Shown here: positions 26,828 through 35,507 of the stretch, piece after piece
How the letters are laid out: the number at the start of each line of letters is the position of its first letter
How positions within the stretch are numbered: position 1 is the stretch's first letter
From: Kiritimatiellia bacterium
Lineage (GTDB): Bacteria; Verrucomicrobiota; Kiritimatiellia; RFP12; UBA1067
Reading direction: 5' to 3'
Length of the DNA stretch: 43,111 nucleotides
Assembly (NCBI GenBank): GCA_027858965.1
Contig: JAQIBS010000012.1
Span: 1 to 43,111 of the forward strand
The notes under the pieces: model-generated
What the model was told of the DNA's origin: nothing
Database searches by the model: none
The model's input: the letters and a program-made list of their open reading frames with translations, nothing else
Program-made: the position numbers and the translations under genes

Positions 26828-27759
26828 ATTATCGGCATTGCAAAAATTTTACCATTTGTCTCTGTAAGTTGCATCCGATTTTGAGCCTCCAGTATCTTCA
26901 GCTCATTGAGCATTACATCATGCGATAGATTGAACTGTTTGGCCAGTTGATCCAGCGATGCCGGGTGTCTTGAAATCAGTTCAATAAGAGCTGTTGCACT
27001 GTACTCTAATATGGCTTCGTTGGTTGTGTAGATTTTTTTGACTGCCAATTCTCCAAATACGAGGCTCAGTTTCTCGATTAAATCAGGAGATGCCTCTTTT
27101 ACTGTCGAATCGGCAGGCGGGCGTACAGCGCTGTTCAGGTAAACAGAGTCAGGAGAGAACGACCTTGCAATATGGGCAATTTTTTCCATTTGTTCTGCTT
27201 TGTCGTTTATGCCCGGGATAACAAAGACCTCAAGATCAATTTTCCCGGAATAGATATCCCGGAACCGACGGAATCCATCAAGAATCTTATCAAAATCCAA
27301 TGCGGGATCTGCCCTGGTGATTTTTGTGAATGAGCTTTGATCCCAGGCATGCAGAGATAATTTGACAATATCAGCAGACGTTGCCTTATTACGAATATCC
27401 TCTAAAAAGAAGAGGGTTCCGTTTGATAAAAGCAGAGATTTGAATTCGGTCTCATCCCGTATGAAATTGAGAACATCTCCAAAGCCTGTATGCAATGTGG
27501 GTTCCCCGGAACCGGCAACTGTAATAAAATCTGTTTGATCTCCACTTTGAATCCATCGGGCTAGCTCTTTTAGAACTTCATTAACAGGTGGCTTTTCGCT
27601 TAGCTTAATGGTGGTTGAAGGTGTTTCACCTATCTGACAAAAGATGCAGTTCAGAGAACATGTTTTTGGAATGGCAAGATCAACTCCGAGTGAACGCCCG
27701 TATCGGCGTGATGCCACCGGACCAAAGAGATATTTGTATGTGCTTTTAGTTTGTGACAC
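26824..27759 (-). CDS. Radical SAM protein, COG0731 (wyosine synthetase-like) type
   Basis: The 311-residue protein starts at GTG 27757-27759 with an AGGGGC ribosome-binding site upstream. The N-terminus FGPVASRRYGRSLGVDLAIP precedes the CSLNCIFC cluster (CxxxCxxC, ~34-41), the ligand set for the [4Fe-4S] cluster that cleaves S-adenosylmethionine. GSGEPTL follows at ~84-90, a typical SAM-binding GGE-type motif. A C-terminal ~70-residue segment (ALIELISRHPASLDQLAKQF) looks like a winged helix. The FGPVxSRRxGxSLGVD start matches the COG0731 group of Fe-S oxidoreductases, whose bacterial substrates are mostly unknown. The stop codon is provided by the first unit of the adjacent 8-mer array, so the original C-terminus may have been altered by the array. 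Confidence 0.85.
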   Translation of the reverse strand: MSQTKSTYKYLFGPVASRRYGRSLGVDLAIPKTCSLNCIFCQIGETPSTTIKLSEKPPVNEVLKELARWIQSGDQTDFITVAGSGEPTLHTGFGDVLNFIRDETEFKSLLLSNGTLFFLEDIRNKATSADIVKLSLHAWDQSSFTKITRADPALDFDKILDGFRRFRDIYSGKIDLEVFVIPGINDKAEQMEKIAHIARSFSPDSVYLNSAVRPPADSTVKEASPDLIEKLSLVFGELAVKKIYTTNEAILEYSATALIELISRHPASLDQLAKQFNLSHDVMLNELKILEAQNRMQLTETNGKIFAMPII

Positions 27760-27940
27760 TATTGCCCCTCTATCTATCCTGCTTAACGTTGCAATTAATA
27801 AAACCGTTTTGAATACTCTGAACTCTTCTTTTTTCTGCCTTAAACTTCATACACGGTTCTTTCTATTCCAGAATTAACAACTTTAGTAGCTATAACATCA
27901 ACTCCTGCCATAAAAACAAGAAATTGAAGCAGCAATTTGA

Positions 27941-28058
27941 GCTGGTAGCTGGTAGTCTGTAGCTGGTAGCAAATACAGCAGAGCAACCTACAAGCTACTG
28001 GCTACTGGCTACAAGCTGGGTTGCGGGTAGAGCTCGCCTTAGAACTCTAGAACTTCTT
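27941..28058. repeat. GCTGGTAG / CTACTGGC repeat block with inverted halves
   Basis: GCTGGTAG words at 27941-27970 are followed by CTACTGGCTACTGGCTACAA at ~27994-28014, so the two halves are roughly inverted, and then by GAACTCTAGAACTTC at 28042-28056. The block fills the gap between the radical SAM 5' region and the ktrA stop (28062). No gene is seen in 27,760-28,061. Confidence 0.75.
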
Positions 28059-28061
28059 GTA

Positions 28062-28727
28062 CTATTCGTGCGTAAGGGTATCCAATTGTTTATCGGTGCC
28101 GAATACTAAAAGTTTGTCATCTGGTTGAATAATCTGATCAGCCTCAGGAATAATAACGATACGTGGAGCAGTGGGATCTTTTGACATGCGTCGTACACAT
28201 AGAACCGTTATTCCAAATTTGTTGCGTACCTGCATCTCTGCCAGCGATTTGTTATGCAGGCTTTCCGGTACATCAATTTCGGCGATGTTAAATCCATCCG
28301 ATATTTCAAACAGGTCAATTGACCTTCGTGAAAGCAGAGTGTGCGCCAGCCGCTGTGCCCGGTCGCGGTTAGGATAAACCACTACATCAGCTCCTACTCG
28401 GTAGAGGATTTTTCCGTGCATGTCGGAGTTGGCTTTGGCAACCACATTCTTGACCTTAAGCTCTTTACAGTTAACTGTAGCCATAACGCTGCCCTCAAGG
28501 TTGCTGCCAATGGCCACAACAATGACATCACAATCCTGAAATCCCGCATCTTCCAAGGTTCGCATGTTGGTGGCATCTCCCTCAACCGCCTTGGTCACAT
28601 ACTGAGAGAACTCCTGTATGAGATCGTGATTTTTATCAATCATGAGGATCTCAGCGCCACGTTCTGCCAGACTCTCTGCAAGCTCAGAACCAAAACGTCC
28701 TGCTCCAATTATACCTATTCGTTTCAT
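28062..28727 (-). CDS. ktrA: KtrA/TrkA-type potassium uptake regulatory subunit (RCK protein)
   Basis: The 221-residue protein has the length of KtrA. An RCK_N Rossmann domain begins at residue 4 with GIIGAGRFGSELAE and has an acidic residue after the second strand (LMIDKN), the pattern for binding NAD(H) or ATP/ADP. An RCK_C domain follows (~140-221; FNIAEIDVPESLHNKSLAEM, DDKLLVFG). These proteins form an octameric ring under the membrane subunit KtrB and gate K+ uptake. The partner gene lies 320 bases upstream on the same strand. AGGAA precedes the ATG. The gap between the two genes contains an 85-base inverted repeat and smaller hairpins, so they may not share one simple transcript. Confidence 0.9.
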   Translation of the reverse strand: MKRIGIIGAGRFGSELAESLAERGAEILMIDKNHDLIQEFSQYVTKAVEGDATNMRTLEDAGFQDCDVIVVAIGSNLEGSVMATVNCKELKVKNVVAKANSDMHGKILYRVGADVVVYPNRDRAQRLAHTLLSRRSIDLFEISDGFNIAEIDVPESLHNKSLAEMQVRNKFGITVLCVRRMSKDPTAPRIVIIPEADQIIQPDDKLLVFGTDKQLDTLTHE

Positions 28728-28774
28728 GAATTATTCCTGTATCTACATTTTACAAAGCATCGCGCTCTTGTCGG

Positions 28775-28859
28775 TTAGTTGCTATTCAATCAACTTCTGT
28801 CACGAAAAACAAGAAAGTTAGGCAATCATTTTTGTAAGTTATTGATTGAAAGCAACTAA
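28775..28859. repeat. 85-base inverted repeat upstream of ktrA
   Basis: The arms 28775-28793 (TTAGTTGCTATTCAATCAA) and 28842-28859 (TTGATTGAAAGCAACTAA) are complementary over 18 pairs with one bulged base, enclosing 48 bases. A run of T follows on the + strand at about 28865. It could be a MITE remnant, a terminator for + strand transcripts or a structured ktrA leader. Confidence 0.6.
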
Positions 28860-28901
28860 ATAGATTTTTTTTAAAGCTCCAACTTCATGTAAATTTTATC
28901 T

Positions 28902-29053
28902 GCAAGCAAGATGCTTGCACTACTTCATTTTCTTCTATGCAACGCGAAGCGTTGCTGACTAAACCAGCGTTGCATATCACCCAACTGTTCAATACATGAA
29001 AAACCATTTGCATATCACAGAGGTGTAGTTTGGTTCCGGCTCCGCTGGTTTAG
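28902..29053. repeat. Cluster of small hairpins at the ktrB 3' end
   Basis: Three structures occur in order: GCAAGC/GCTTGC (28902-28918, loop AAGAT), GCAACGC/GCGTTGC (28939-28955, loop GAA), and an 11-bp inverted repeat CTAAACCAGCG at 28959-28969 with CGCTGGTTTAG at 29043-29053. The last contains the ktrB stop codon. TTGCATATCAC occurs twice inside it (28970-28980, 29008-29018). No gene is seen in 28,728-29,049. Confidence 0.6.
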
Positions 29054-30435
29054 CCGACAACAACATCTTCTTCCGGGTAACGGATTCTTTCAACAACAAC
29101 TCGGCTGCCGATCAAAAGGGCAATTGTCATAGGACCCAGACGTCCGATAAACATACAGAGCATTATAATGAATTGTCCGGTCTGTGACAATGATGTGGTG
29201 CAGTTAATCGAAAGTCCTACTGTTGCAAATGCGGAGACCGTTTCAAAGAAAAGATTAGATGCTGCTCCTGATGTGCTGGGATGCTCGCAATGAAGAAGCA
29301 GTCCGTATGCAAGAAGCACACCAGAGATGGATAGTAGCAAAATCACCAGGGCCTCCCGTATTATTCTTTCCGGGATAGCCCGTTCAAATATAACGGTGCG
29401 TTTGCGTCCTTTACAGAAGGCAATAATTGTCATAACCAGGACAAAAAGAGTTGATGTTTTAATGCCTCCTGCAGTCGATCCTGGAGATCCACCGATGAAC
29501 ATCAGGATTGATGTGGCAAAGCGTGTTGAGCCGTGTAGTTCAGTCATGGGTAGACAATTAAATCCTGCCGTACGTGGTGTCATTGAATGAAAAAATGCAC
29601 AGTTTATTTTATCGGCCAATCCAGGAATCTCTTTAAGTGTGTTATCCCACTCCTGTACTAATATCAAGAGGGTGCCGATTATCAGTAACAGGGCTGTTGT
29701 CATCAAAACAACGCGGCTGTGTAGTGTCAGTTTTCCACGTGTTTTGAGGTTTTTGTCCCAGAATCTGATCTTGGCGATGTTGTACATCACCAGAAAACCA
29801 ACGCCTCCTGCAATTACCAGCAGGGAAATTGTGGCGAGGTAGAGAGGATCATGTTGAAAGTCAATCAGGCTGTTGGCATGCAGTGAGAATCCGGCATTAC
29901 AGAAAGCGCTGATGGAATGGAAGATTGCATAGTAAAGCGGCTGGCCAATATGATATGCCATTTGTGCGGCGATATCGGGGGGAGGCGTGAGATAACAATG
30001 CCATAGAATAATGGCTCCAATACTTTCTATGAGCAGGGTAAACCCAACCGCAAGCCGTAACAGAGAGCGTAGGCAGTCAGCGTCACCGGTCCCATAGGTA
30101 TTCATCAGGACAAATTCATTCTGGAGTGAGAGGCGCTGCCCGACAACCACAAGAAGAAATGTTCCAATGGTCATAATGCCGAGTCCACCCAGTTGAATCA
30201 ACAGCAAAACAATAATCTGTCCAAACATTGTCAGCTCTGTTCCAATATCGATTACAGAGAGCCCTGTCACGCAGGTGGCACTTGTGGCTGTAAAGAAGGC
30301 CTTAAGGACGGGGAGTCCGCCGTTAGCTGTTGTAGAAAAGGGGAGCATCAGCAATAAAGCACCAAGGACTATTGCCGTGAAGAATACTCCCGCAATAATC
30401 CACTGTGGTGGGATGATTTTACTCTCTCTTTTCAT
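29050..30435 (-). CDS. ktrB: KtrB/TrkH-type potassium transporter membrane subunit
   Basis: I start at ATG 30433-30435, one base after the uup stop; the longer open frame to 30621 lies inside uup and encodes only basic non-homologous residues. The 461-residue protein is the usual size for KtrB. It has four pore-loop repeats, each with the filter glycine: ATCVTGLSV, FCNAGFS, TPRTAGFN and FATVGLS, between hydrophobic helices. It moves K+ (often with Na+) into the cell and pairs with the RCK subunit encoded downstream. The position directly behind uup indicates translational coupling, so the ABC-F ATPase and the K+ channel are probably made from one mRNA. The stop lies inside an 11-bp inverted repeat that may act as a terminator. 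Confidence 0.92.
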   Translation of the reverse strand: MKRESKIIPPQWIIAGVFFTAIVLGALLLMLPFSTTANGGLPVLKAFFTATSATCVTGLSVIDIGTELTMFGQIIVLLLIQLGGLGIMTIGTFLLVVVGQRLSLQNEFVLMNTYGTGDADCLRSLLRLAVGFTLLIESIGAIILWHCYLTPPPDIAAQMAYHIGQPLYYAIFHSISAFCNAGFSLHANSLIDFQHDPLYLATISLLVIAGGVGFLVMYNIAKIRFWDKNLKTRGKLTLHSRVVLMTTALLLIIGTLLILVQEWDNTLKEIPGLADKINCAFFHSMTPRTAGFNCLPMTELHGSTRFATSILMFIGGSPGSTAGGIKTSTLFVLVMTIIAFCKGRKRTVIFERAIPERIIREALVILLLSISGVLLAYGLLLHCEHPSTSGAASNLFFETVSAFATVGLSINCTTSLSQTGQFIIMLCMFIGRLGPMTIALLIGSRVVVERIRYPEEDVVVG

Positions 30436-30436
30436 T

Positions 30437-32227
30437 TCATTCGCCGATTTGCTCAGCCCTCGCTTCAATTGCACTCCAGCGTTCAAAAACTTTTTCCAGC
30501 TCAGCCTCTGCCCTGGGTAGACGATTTGAAGTTTTTTCAGCTTTCTCGGGGTCCTTCTGATAGATTGTCGGTTCTGCCATAATCTCTTGCAGTTGCGCAA
30601 TTTCAGTTTCAAGCGCATCAATTTTATGTGGCAGCTCCTTACGTTCCTGTTTCTCTTTATAGCTTAAGCGGTACTGCGCTTTTTTAACACCTAGGCCTTG
30701 CCGAACACCACGTTTCTTACCGGATCCTGCTTTTTTAACAGGGCGTTGCTGTAGCCAGTCGGCATAACCTCCTGGGTACTGTGCAACGCTGCCGTCTCCC
30801 TCCAGTACCATAGTGCTGGTCACTACATTATCAAGAAAACTTCGGTCATGACTGACCAGCAGCAGAGTTCCTGTGTAGTTCATCAGCTGCTCTTCCAATA
30901 GCTCCAGTGTCTCGACATCCAGATCATTGGTAGGTTCATCCATGACTAGCAGATTGCCGGGGTTTGTAAACAGCTTAGCCAGCAGAAGCCGGGCTTTTTC
31001 TCCTCCGGAGAGAGCACTGACCTTGGTTTTAGCTCGCTCTGATGAGAAAAGAAACTCCTCAAGATACCCGAAAACATGTTTCCGTACTCCGTTAACCACG
31101 ATTTCATCACGATCTTCGGCAATATTCTGAATAATTGTCTTATCAAGATCAAGTTGGTCACGCAGCTGATCCAGAAATGCCAGTTGTATCTTGGTGCCAT
31201 GTATGACCTCGCCGGATTCTGGTTTCAGCTTGCCGCAAAGTAGGTTGATCAGGGTGCTTTTGCCGGTCCCGTTACTGCCTATGATGCCGATCCGTTCTCC
31301 CCGGATAACCCGGGCGGAAAAGTTGTCGATCACCGGATTTTGTCCCGGCCATGTATAGGAAACATCTTCAACCTTGATAACCAGATTTCCTGAGTTGCCC
31401 GCCGCGTTGATAGCAATCTTGCTTACTCCGGACTGAGTTCGGCGAGCCATAAACTCCAAGCGCATCTCTTTCAATGCGACTACACGCCCCTCGTTGCGGG
31501 TGCGGCGTGCCTTTATGCCTTTGCGTAACCAGGCTTCTTCCTGAGCAAGTTTTTTGCTTTTGCGCTCCCAAAGAACAGCTTCGTCATTAAGCAACTCTTG
31601 TTTTCGCTGTAAAAAAGTTTTGTAGTCGCAGTTCCAGCCTGCCAGCTGGCCACGATCCAGATCGAGCACCTTATTGGCAACTCCTTGTAGAAAGGAGCGG
31701 TCATGAGTAACAAACAGAGTTGCGGCACGGCTGCGCTGTAGAAACTTTTCAAGCCATTCGATTGTCTCAATATCAAGATGATTGGTAGGTTCATCCAGTA
31801 ATAAAAGGTGGGGGTCGCATGAGAGAGCACGTGCCAGCAGTACTCTGCGGCGCATTCCTCCTGAGAGTTGATTGAACTCAAGATCGCCATCTAGCCCAAG
31901 CTGGGTTATGAAACGGTCTGCGCCGGGATGGTGGTCACTCTCATCAAGATGCGCTGTGCTTTCACTGACAATATCGTAAACGCTGCCCGGCATGTCAGCC
32001 GGAACATCCTGAGAGAGAACGGAAATCCGCAGCCCTGACTCTCGGATAATCTCACCTGTGTCAGCTTCTATTTCACCGCTGAGAATCTTGAGCAGGGTGG
32101 ATTTGCCTTCGCCGTTACGCCCCGTTATACAGGCTCGTTCGCCAGCTTCAATATTCAAGTTGATGCAGTCCAGAATTTGAGGACCGCCAAATTGGACCGA
32201 AATGTTTTTTAATGTAATTAATGCCAT
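30437..32227 (-). CDS. uup: ABC-F ATPase, Uup type
   Basis: The 596-residue protein has two ABC ATPase domains and no membrane segments. Domain 1 shows Walker A GRNGEGKST, signature LSGGM and Walker B LLLDEPTNHLD; domain 2 shows GSNGTGKST, LSGGEKARL and VMDEPTNDLD. The linker carries EEAWLRKGIKARRTRNEGRV, a Uup hallmark, and the C-terminal ~90 residues form a predicted coiled-coil (KIDALETEIAQLQEIM). ABC-F proteins act on the ribosome; Uup is tied to ribosome function and to structured DNA intermediates in E. coli. A near-consensus promoter (TTGAAC-17-TATAAT) ends eight bases before the ATG and no Shine-Dalgarno sequence is seen, so the mRNA is probably leaderless. ktrB begins one base after the stop. 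Confidence 0.93.
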   Translation of the reverse strand: MALITLKNISVQFGGPQILDCINLNIEAGERACITGRNGEGKSTLLKILSGEIEADTGEIIRESGLRISVLSQDVPADMPGSVYDIVSESTAHLDESDHHPGADRFITQLGLDGDLEFNQLSGGMRRRVLLARALSCDPHLLLLDEPTNHLDIETIEWLEKFLQRSRAATLFVTHDRSFLQGVANKVLDLDRGQLAGWNCDYKTFLQRKQELLNDEAVLWERKSKKLAQEEAWLRKGIKARRTRNEGRVVALKEMRLEFMARRTQSGVSKIAINAAGNSGNLVIKVEDVSYTWPGQNPVIDNFSARVIRGERIGIIGSNGTGKSTLINLLCGKLKPESGEVIHGTKIQLAFLDQLRDQLDLDKTIIQNIAEDRDEIVVNGVRKHVFGYLEEFLFSSERAKTKVSALSGGEKARLLLAKLFTNPGNLLVMDEPTNDLDVETLELLEEQLMNYTGTLLLVSHDRSFLDNVVTSTMVLEGDGSVAQYPGGYADWLQQRPVKKAGSGKKRGVRQGLGVKKAQYRLSYKEKQERKELPHKIDALETEIAQLQEIMAEPTIYQKDPEKAEKTSNRLPRAEAELEKVFERWSAIEARAEQIGE

Positions 32228-32235
32228 AACCGCGC

Positions 32236-32264
32236 ATTATAGCATCTGTGGAGCTATGGTTCAA
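32236..32264 (-). promoter_or_regulatory. Near-consensus sigma-70 promoter for uup-ktrB, leaderless
   Basis: On the - strand, TTGAAC (32259-32264) and TATAAT (32236-32241) are separated by exactly 17 bases. Only eight bases lie between the -10 box and the ATG at 32227, so transcription should begin at or within two bases of the start codon. Confidence 0.7.
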
Positions 32265-32323
32265 TGCTGGTTGCTTTATCTGCGGATTTTGTTGCTCTGT
32301 TTCCTCTCTAATTTCTAACTATC

Positions 32324-34966
32324 CTAATCCCTAAGCTCTGGTAGTGAATATTGAATGAAGTCTGCGGGTAGGCGACCAGCAGAGATATTATTTAACATAT
32401 TTTCAGTATTTTTACGTCCCTGTCTGCTGCGGAACTGCATGTTGCCTCTGCCCAGGTTGCTGGTGTCGGCACTGCCGCCACCTGCCTCAAGAATGGATTT
32501 ACGGAAGGTCTCTTCAATGACTGTGTGGTCTGTAATGAGGCGACGTAGCCGATCGATGAACTCAGGAGGGGCTGTTATGGCCTGCTCAGGAATGTCTTTG
32601 AGTGCGTATATAGATAGGTTGTCCCACTGACTTGCCGGTGTGTGAATGTCGGTGCCGCCATGGGCATCTGTGAGGGTGAACTGGAGTTTTCCTCCGATTG
32701 AGTCCATTGGTATAAGGCCTGAATGGCAGACTGTTTTGCCGGTTTCTCTCTCGACGGCTTTGAATGCAAAGGCGTTGTTTTTAACTAGGACGGTGCATCG
32801 GTACCAGGTGCCCATGGTGCAACGTGATCCGATAGTGCTCTGTTCGGACCAGGTGCCAGCTGAGCGGGTGTAAAGATGGAAGCGTCTGCTCGGTCCGATA
32901 AACACCATGTAGTGATGGGTCGATGGTTTCTCTGAGGCAAATTGCTGGAACTGCGATCCGGTTTGAAGCGGGCAGATATCATATGTTATAAGCACATCGC
33001 TTTTGGAGAGTGGTAGTGGTCCAACGGTCAGCCCGTCGCTCTTCCAGTTGTCACCGGGTGTTGTGACCAGCGTTCCATCTTTCAGCTTTGTTGATGGTCC
33101 TGTTTTTGCCGCAATCGGGGCTTTCGGCAGTGCGCTGAAGTCAATCTTGAGTAGCTCTTTCTCTGGAACAGGTTTTGGTATGTTTAATCCTGAATACCAG
33201 TGTAGCAGGTCAGCGGCTGCTAACACGCGGTCTGCCGCAAGACGCTGGATGCGGATATCGTGTTGGAAATAGTCGAGCGTGCGGATGTTGCGTGTGGAAG
33301 TGGCAATTAATGAATTCAGTGCGGATTGGGCCTGGTCGCAGTAATTGTGCAGGGCTGTTGCATCGGCCTCCAGTTCGGGGGTGGCCTTGACAAGATCCAT
33401 CAGAGATGTGAGCGGTGAGCTGGCAAAGGATTCCTGATTGCGGTTATTCTTCCAGAATTTCTGTTCCTTAGGTTCTCCATAGGGGGTGTGGATGGCCGTT
33501 TTAACCCACTCCGCTGCCTCAGGGCTTTTACAACCGAGCCAATGAATGGCAAAAGACTGGTTAAAGGCGTCCGTCTCAATTTCTTCAGATGGATTCCATC
33601 CGCATTTCGCGCTATAGGCCAGTCCATACAGGTTGAGTTCGAACATGTTGCGTCCTCCCCACATGCCGTGGACCCATGTGCAGGTGCAGATCCCTGGAAC
33701 ATTGCGTTTGGCACCGGCGATGGCAAAGTTGTGGATGTTGGCAAAGGTTGGGCTCCAGTCATTGCTTGCGTTGTAGAAACGGGTGACTGCCGGGGTTGCC
33801 CAGGGCGCGGTGAATCCCGCTTTGAACAGTTTATCGAGCGAGGGGTAGTCTTTCTGTGCCCCGTAATGCCAGTCGAAAATACCAATATCTTTGGGTATGT
33901 GGTTGGCTGCCTCCAGAGTCAGTCCCTTCTCATTCCACCAGATCATCATTTTGCGGTCGCGTTTACGAAGCATGTCGTAGACCCGTGTTATGAATGCTCC
34001 ATAGACAGCGGCCTTGCCGACTTTGGTGATCTCTGCGGCCACCAGCGGGTTTACTCCGAATCCGTGACTAAACTCATCACCACCTATATGGATGGCCGAG
34101 GCGTTAGGGAAGGCCTCTGTCAGTTCATCGTAGAGGTCGCCGAGGAAGGTGAAGGTTTCCGGGAGTACCATGTTGATGGTGCCACTGCCATCCTGAAGGT
34201 GACGCAGCTCTTTGTGACCCAGCACTCCGCCCAGATGTCCGATGGAGTTCTGCTGGGGAATCAGCTGGATAAAATGTCTGGATGCATATTCGCTCAGAAT
34301 TTGGGCCTTTTTCTTGGTAAATCCATCATCGCCTTTGTTCCCTAGAAATGGATATTTCTCATATTTGTAGGTGCCTCCATCAAAATAAGGCATGATGGCA
34401 TTGATTTTAAGTGCAGCCATTTCGCGGATAAGGCGTTTCCAGTATTCAATGTCGATCACCTGAAAGCCACCTTGATCGGTTGCGATCATGGCCAGGCGGG
34501 TTGGGATGGCTGGCCAGTCCTTAATGGTAAGCGATGGAACTGCCTGATTGTTACGAATGAGCTGGGCCAGGGTCTGGGCTGCATAGAAGACACCGGTTTC
34601 ATCGGCTGACTCGATTGATATGCCTGACTCGCTTACAGTCAGGAGATAGGCTTGTGCATGCTGCCAGAGTGGGGCAGAGGGATCGCGTGGTTTGCTGATT
34701 GTGATACCGCCGGTTCCCTGCTTGAGTTCAGCAAATTGTAGGCGTTCGGTCAGCACATTGCGAACAATGGCTGTTAATTCAGCAGATCCGGATATTGGTG
34801 TTGTTTCATTAACGGTAAAGGTTTTCTGCTCGGTTAACTCTAACTCCTGGGGCGGTGGTAGCAGGATAGGTATTTGAGTATCAGAAGGGGCGGCATGCAG
34901 GTTATGCGATATCACTATCATTGTTATTAGAATCAGGTGAAAACGTGTATAAGTGGGTATGTGCAT
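32324..34966 (-). CDS. Secreted GH20 beta-N-acetylhexosaminidase with C-terminal accessory domains
   Basis: The 880-residue protein starts at ATG 34964-34966 with a strong AAGGAG site seven bases upstream, and has a signal peptide (FHLILITMIVISHNLHA, cut near AAPSD). Residues ~30-150 look like a GH20b-type domain. The catalytic TIM barrel follows, with AIHIGGDEFSHG; Asp297-Glu298 are the GH20 pair in which Glu is the acid and Asp positions the substrate acetamido group for substrate-assisted catalysis. After ~residue 640 a beta-sandwich region (KSDVLITYDICPL, MGTWYRCTVLVKN) resembles a concanavalin-like domain. It should release terminal GlcNAc or GalNAc from chitin oligomers, mucin or other glycans, outside the cytoplasm. 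It stands alone between the uup promoter and a repeat block. Confidence 0.9.
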   Translation of the reverse strand: MHIPTYTRFHLILITMIVISHNLHAAPSDTQIPILLPPPQELELTEQKTFTVNETTPISGSAELTAIVRNVLTERLQFAELKQGTGGITISKPRDPSAPLWQHAQAYLLTVSESGISIESADETGVFYAAQTLAQLIRNNQAVPSLTIKDWPAIPTRLAMIATDQGGFQVIDIEYWKRLIREMAALKINAIMPYFDGGTYKYEKYPFLGNKGDDGFTKKKAQILSEYASRHFIQLIPQQNSIGHLGGVLGHKELRHLQDGSGTINMVLPETFTFLGDLYDELTEAFPNASAIHIGGDEFSHGFGVNPLVAAEITKVGKAAVYGAFITRVYDMLRKRDRKMMIWWNEKGLTLEAANHIPKDIGIFDWHYGAQKDYPSLDKLFKAGFTAPWATPAVTRFYNASNDWSPTFANIHNFAIAGAKRNVPGICTCTWVHGMWGGRNMFELNLYGLAYSAKCGWNPSEEIETDAFNQSFAIHWLGCKSPEAAEWVKTAIHTPYGEPKEQKFWKNNRNQESFASSPLTSLMDLVKATPELEADATALHNYCDQAQSALNSLIATSTRNIRTLDYFQHDIRIQRLAADRVLAAADLLHWYSGLNIPKPVPEKELLKIDFSALPKAPIAAKTGPSTKLKDGTLVTTPGDNWKSDGLTVGPLPLSKSDVLITYDICPLQTGSQFQQFASEKPSTHHYMVFIGPSRRFHLYTRSAGTWSEQSTIGSRCTMGTWYRCTVLVKNNAFAFKAVERETGKTVCHSGLIPMDSIGGKLQFTLTDAHGGTDIHTPASQWDNLSIYALKDIPEQAITAPPEFIDRLRRLITDHTVIEETFRKSILEAGGGSADTSNLGRGNMQFRSRQGRKNTENMLNNISAGRLPADFIQYSLPELRD

Positions 34967-35118
34967 GAATGCGCTCCTTGTCGGGGTGATGGAATAGAAT
35001 AGCCTTTTTTAGAGTCTTTGAGCTTTCTCAACCTGCTACTATTATGGGGCTAGCGACTATTTGAGTCAATAGGGAAGAAGTTCTAAAGTGCGGGAGTTGG
35101 TTTGCTTCGCTGTTTATT

Positions 35119-35230
35119 CCTCGCAGAGGCGCAGAGGGCGCTGAGGTTGAAGAGTGCGAGAGTGCTGGAGAGAAAAGGGAAGAAGTTCTGAAGTTCTGAA
35201 GTGCGAGAGTGCGAGAGTGCGAGAGTGCTA
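35119..35230. repeat. CGCAGAGG repeat copy 2 plus GAAGTTCT / AGAGTGCG 8-mers
   Basis: CCTCGCAGAGGCGCAGAG at 35119 repeats the 25914 element. It is followed by 8-base words at about 35181-35230: GAAGTTCT twice, then AGAGTGCG three times. No gene is seen in 34,967-35,503, which is occupied almost entirely by repeats. Confidence 0.75.
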
Positions 35231-35262
35231 AAGTTGGGGTGCGCTTTGTGAATTAATCTAAA

Positions 35263-35507
35263 CTGCCGCCTGCCGCCTGACACCTGCCACCTGACACCTG
35301 ACGACTGCCGCTTGACACCTGCCACCTGCCACCTGCCGCCTGCCACCTGACACCTGCCGCCTGCCGCCTGACACCTGCCGCCTGCCACCTGACACCTGAC
35401 GCCTGACACCTGCCACCTGCCGCCTGCCGCCTGACACCTGATAATTGACCACTGACGACTGTAGACTGTAAACTGACGACTGTAAACTGTAAACTGTAGA
35501 CTGTCAC
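35263..35507. repeat. Heptamer array CCTGCCG/CCTGACA/CCTGCCA followed by AAACTGT units
   Basis: About 25 seven-base units of CCTGCCG, CCTGACA and CCTGCCA run from 35263 to ~35435. They pass into GACTGTA/AAACTGT units that end inside the stop codon of the metallopeptidase gene (35504-35506). Because 7 is not a multiple of 3 the array is open in several frames and gives spurious low-complexity ORFs. Confidence 0.93.

Noticed and set aside
30436..30621. N-terminal extension of KtrB
   Set aside because: It lies inside the uup coding sequence and encodes a basic stretch unlike KtrB; the ATG at 30435 gives the expected protein.
33488..34345. 285-codon + strand open frame
   Set aside because: It is antisense to the well-supported GH20 gene and has no ribosome-binding site or recognisable motif.
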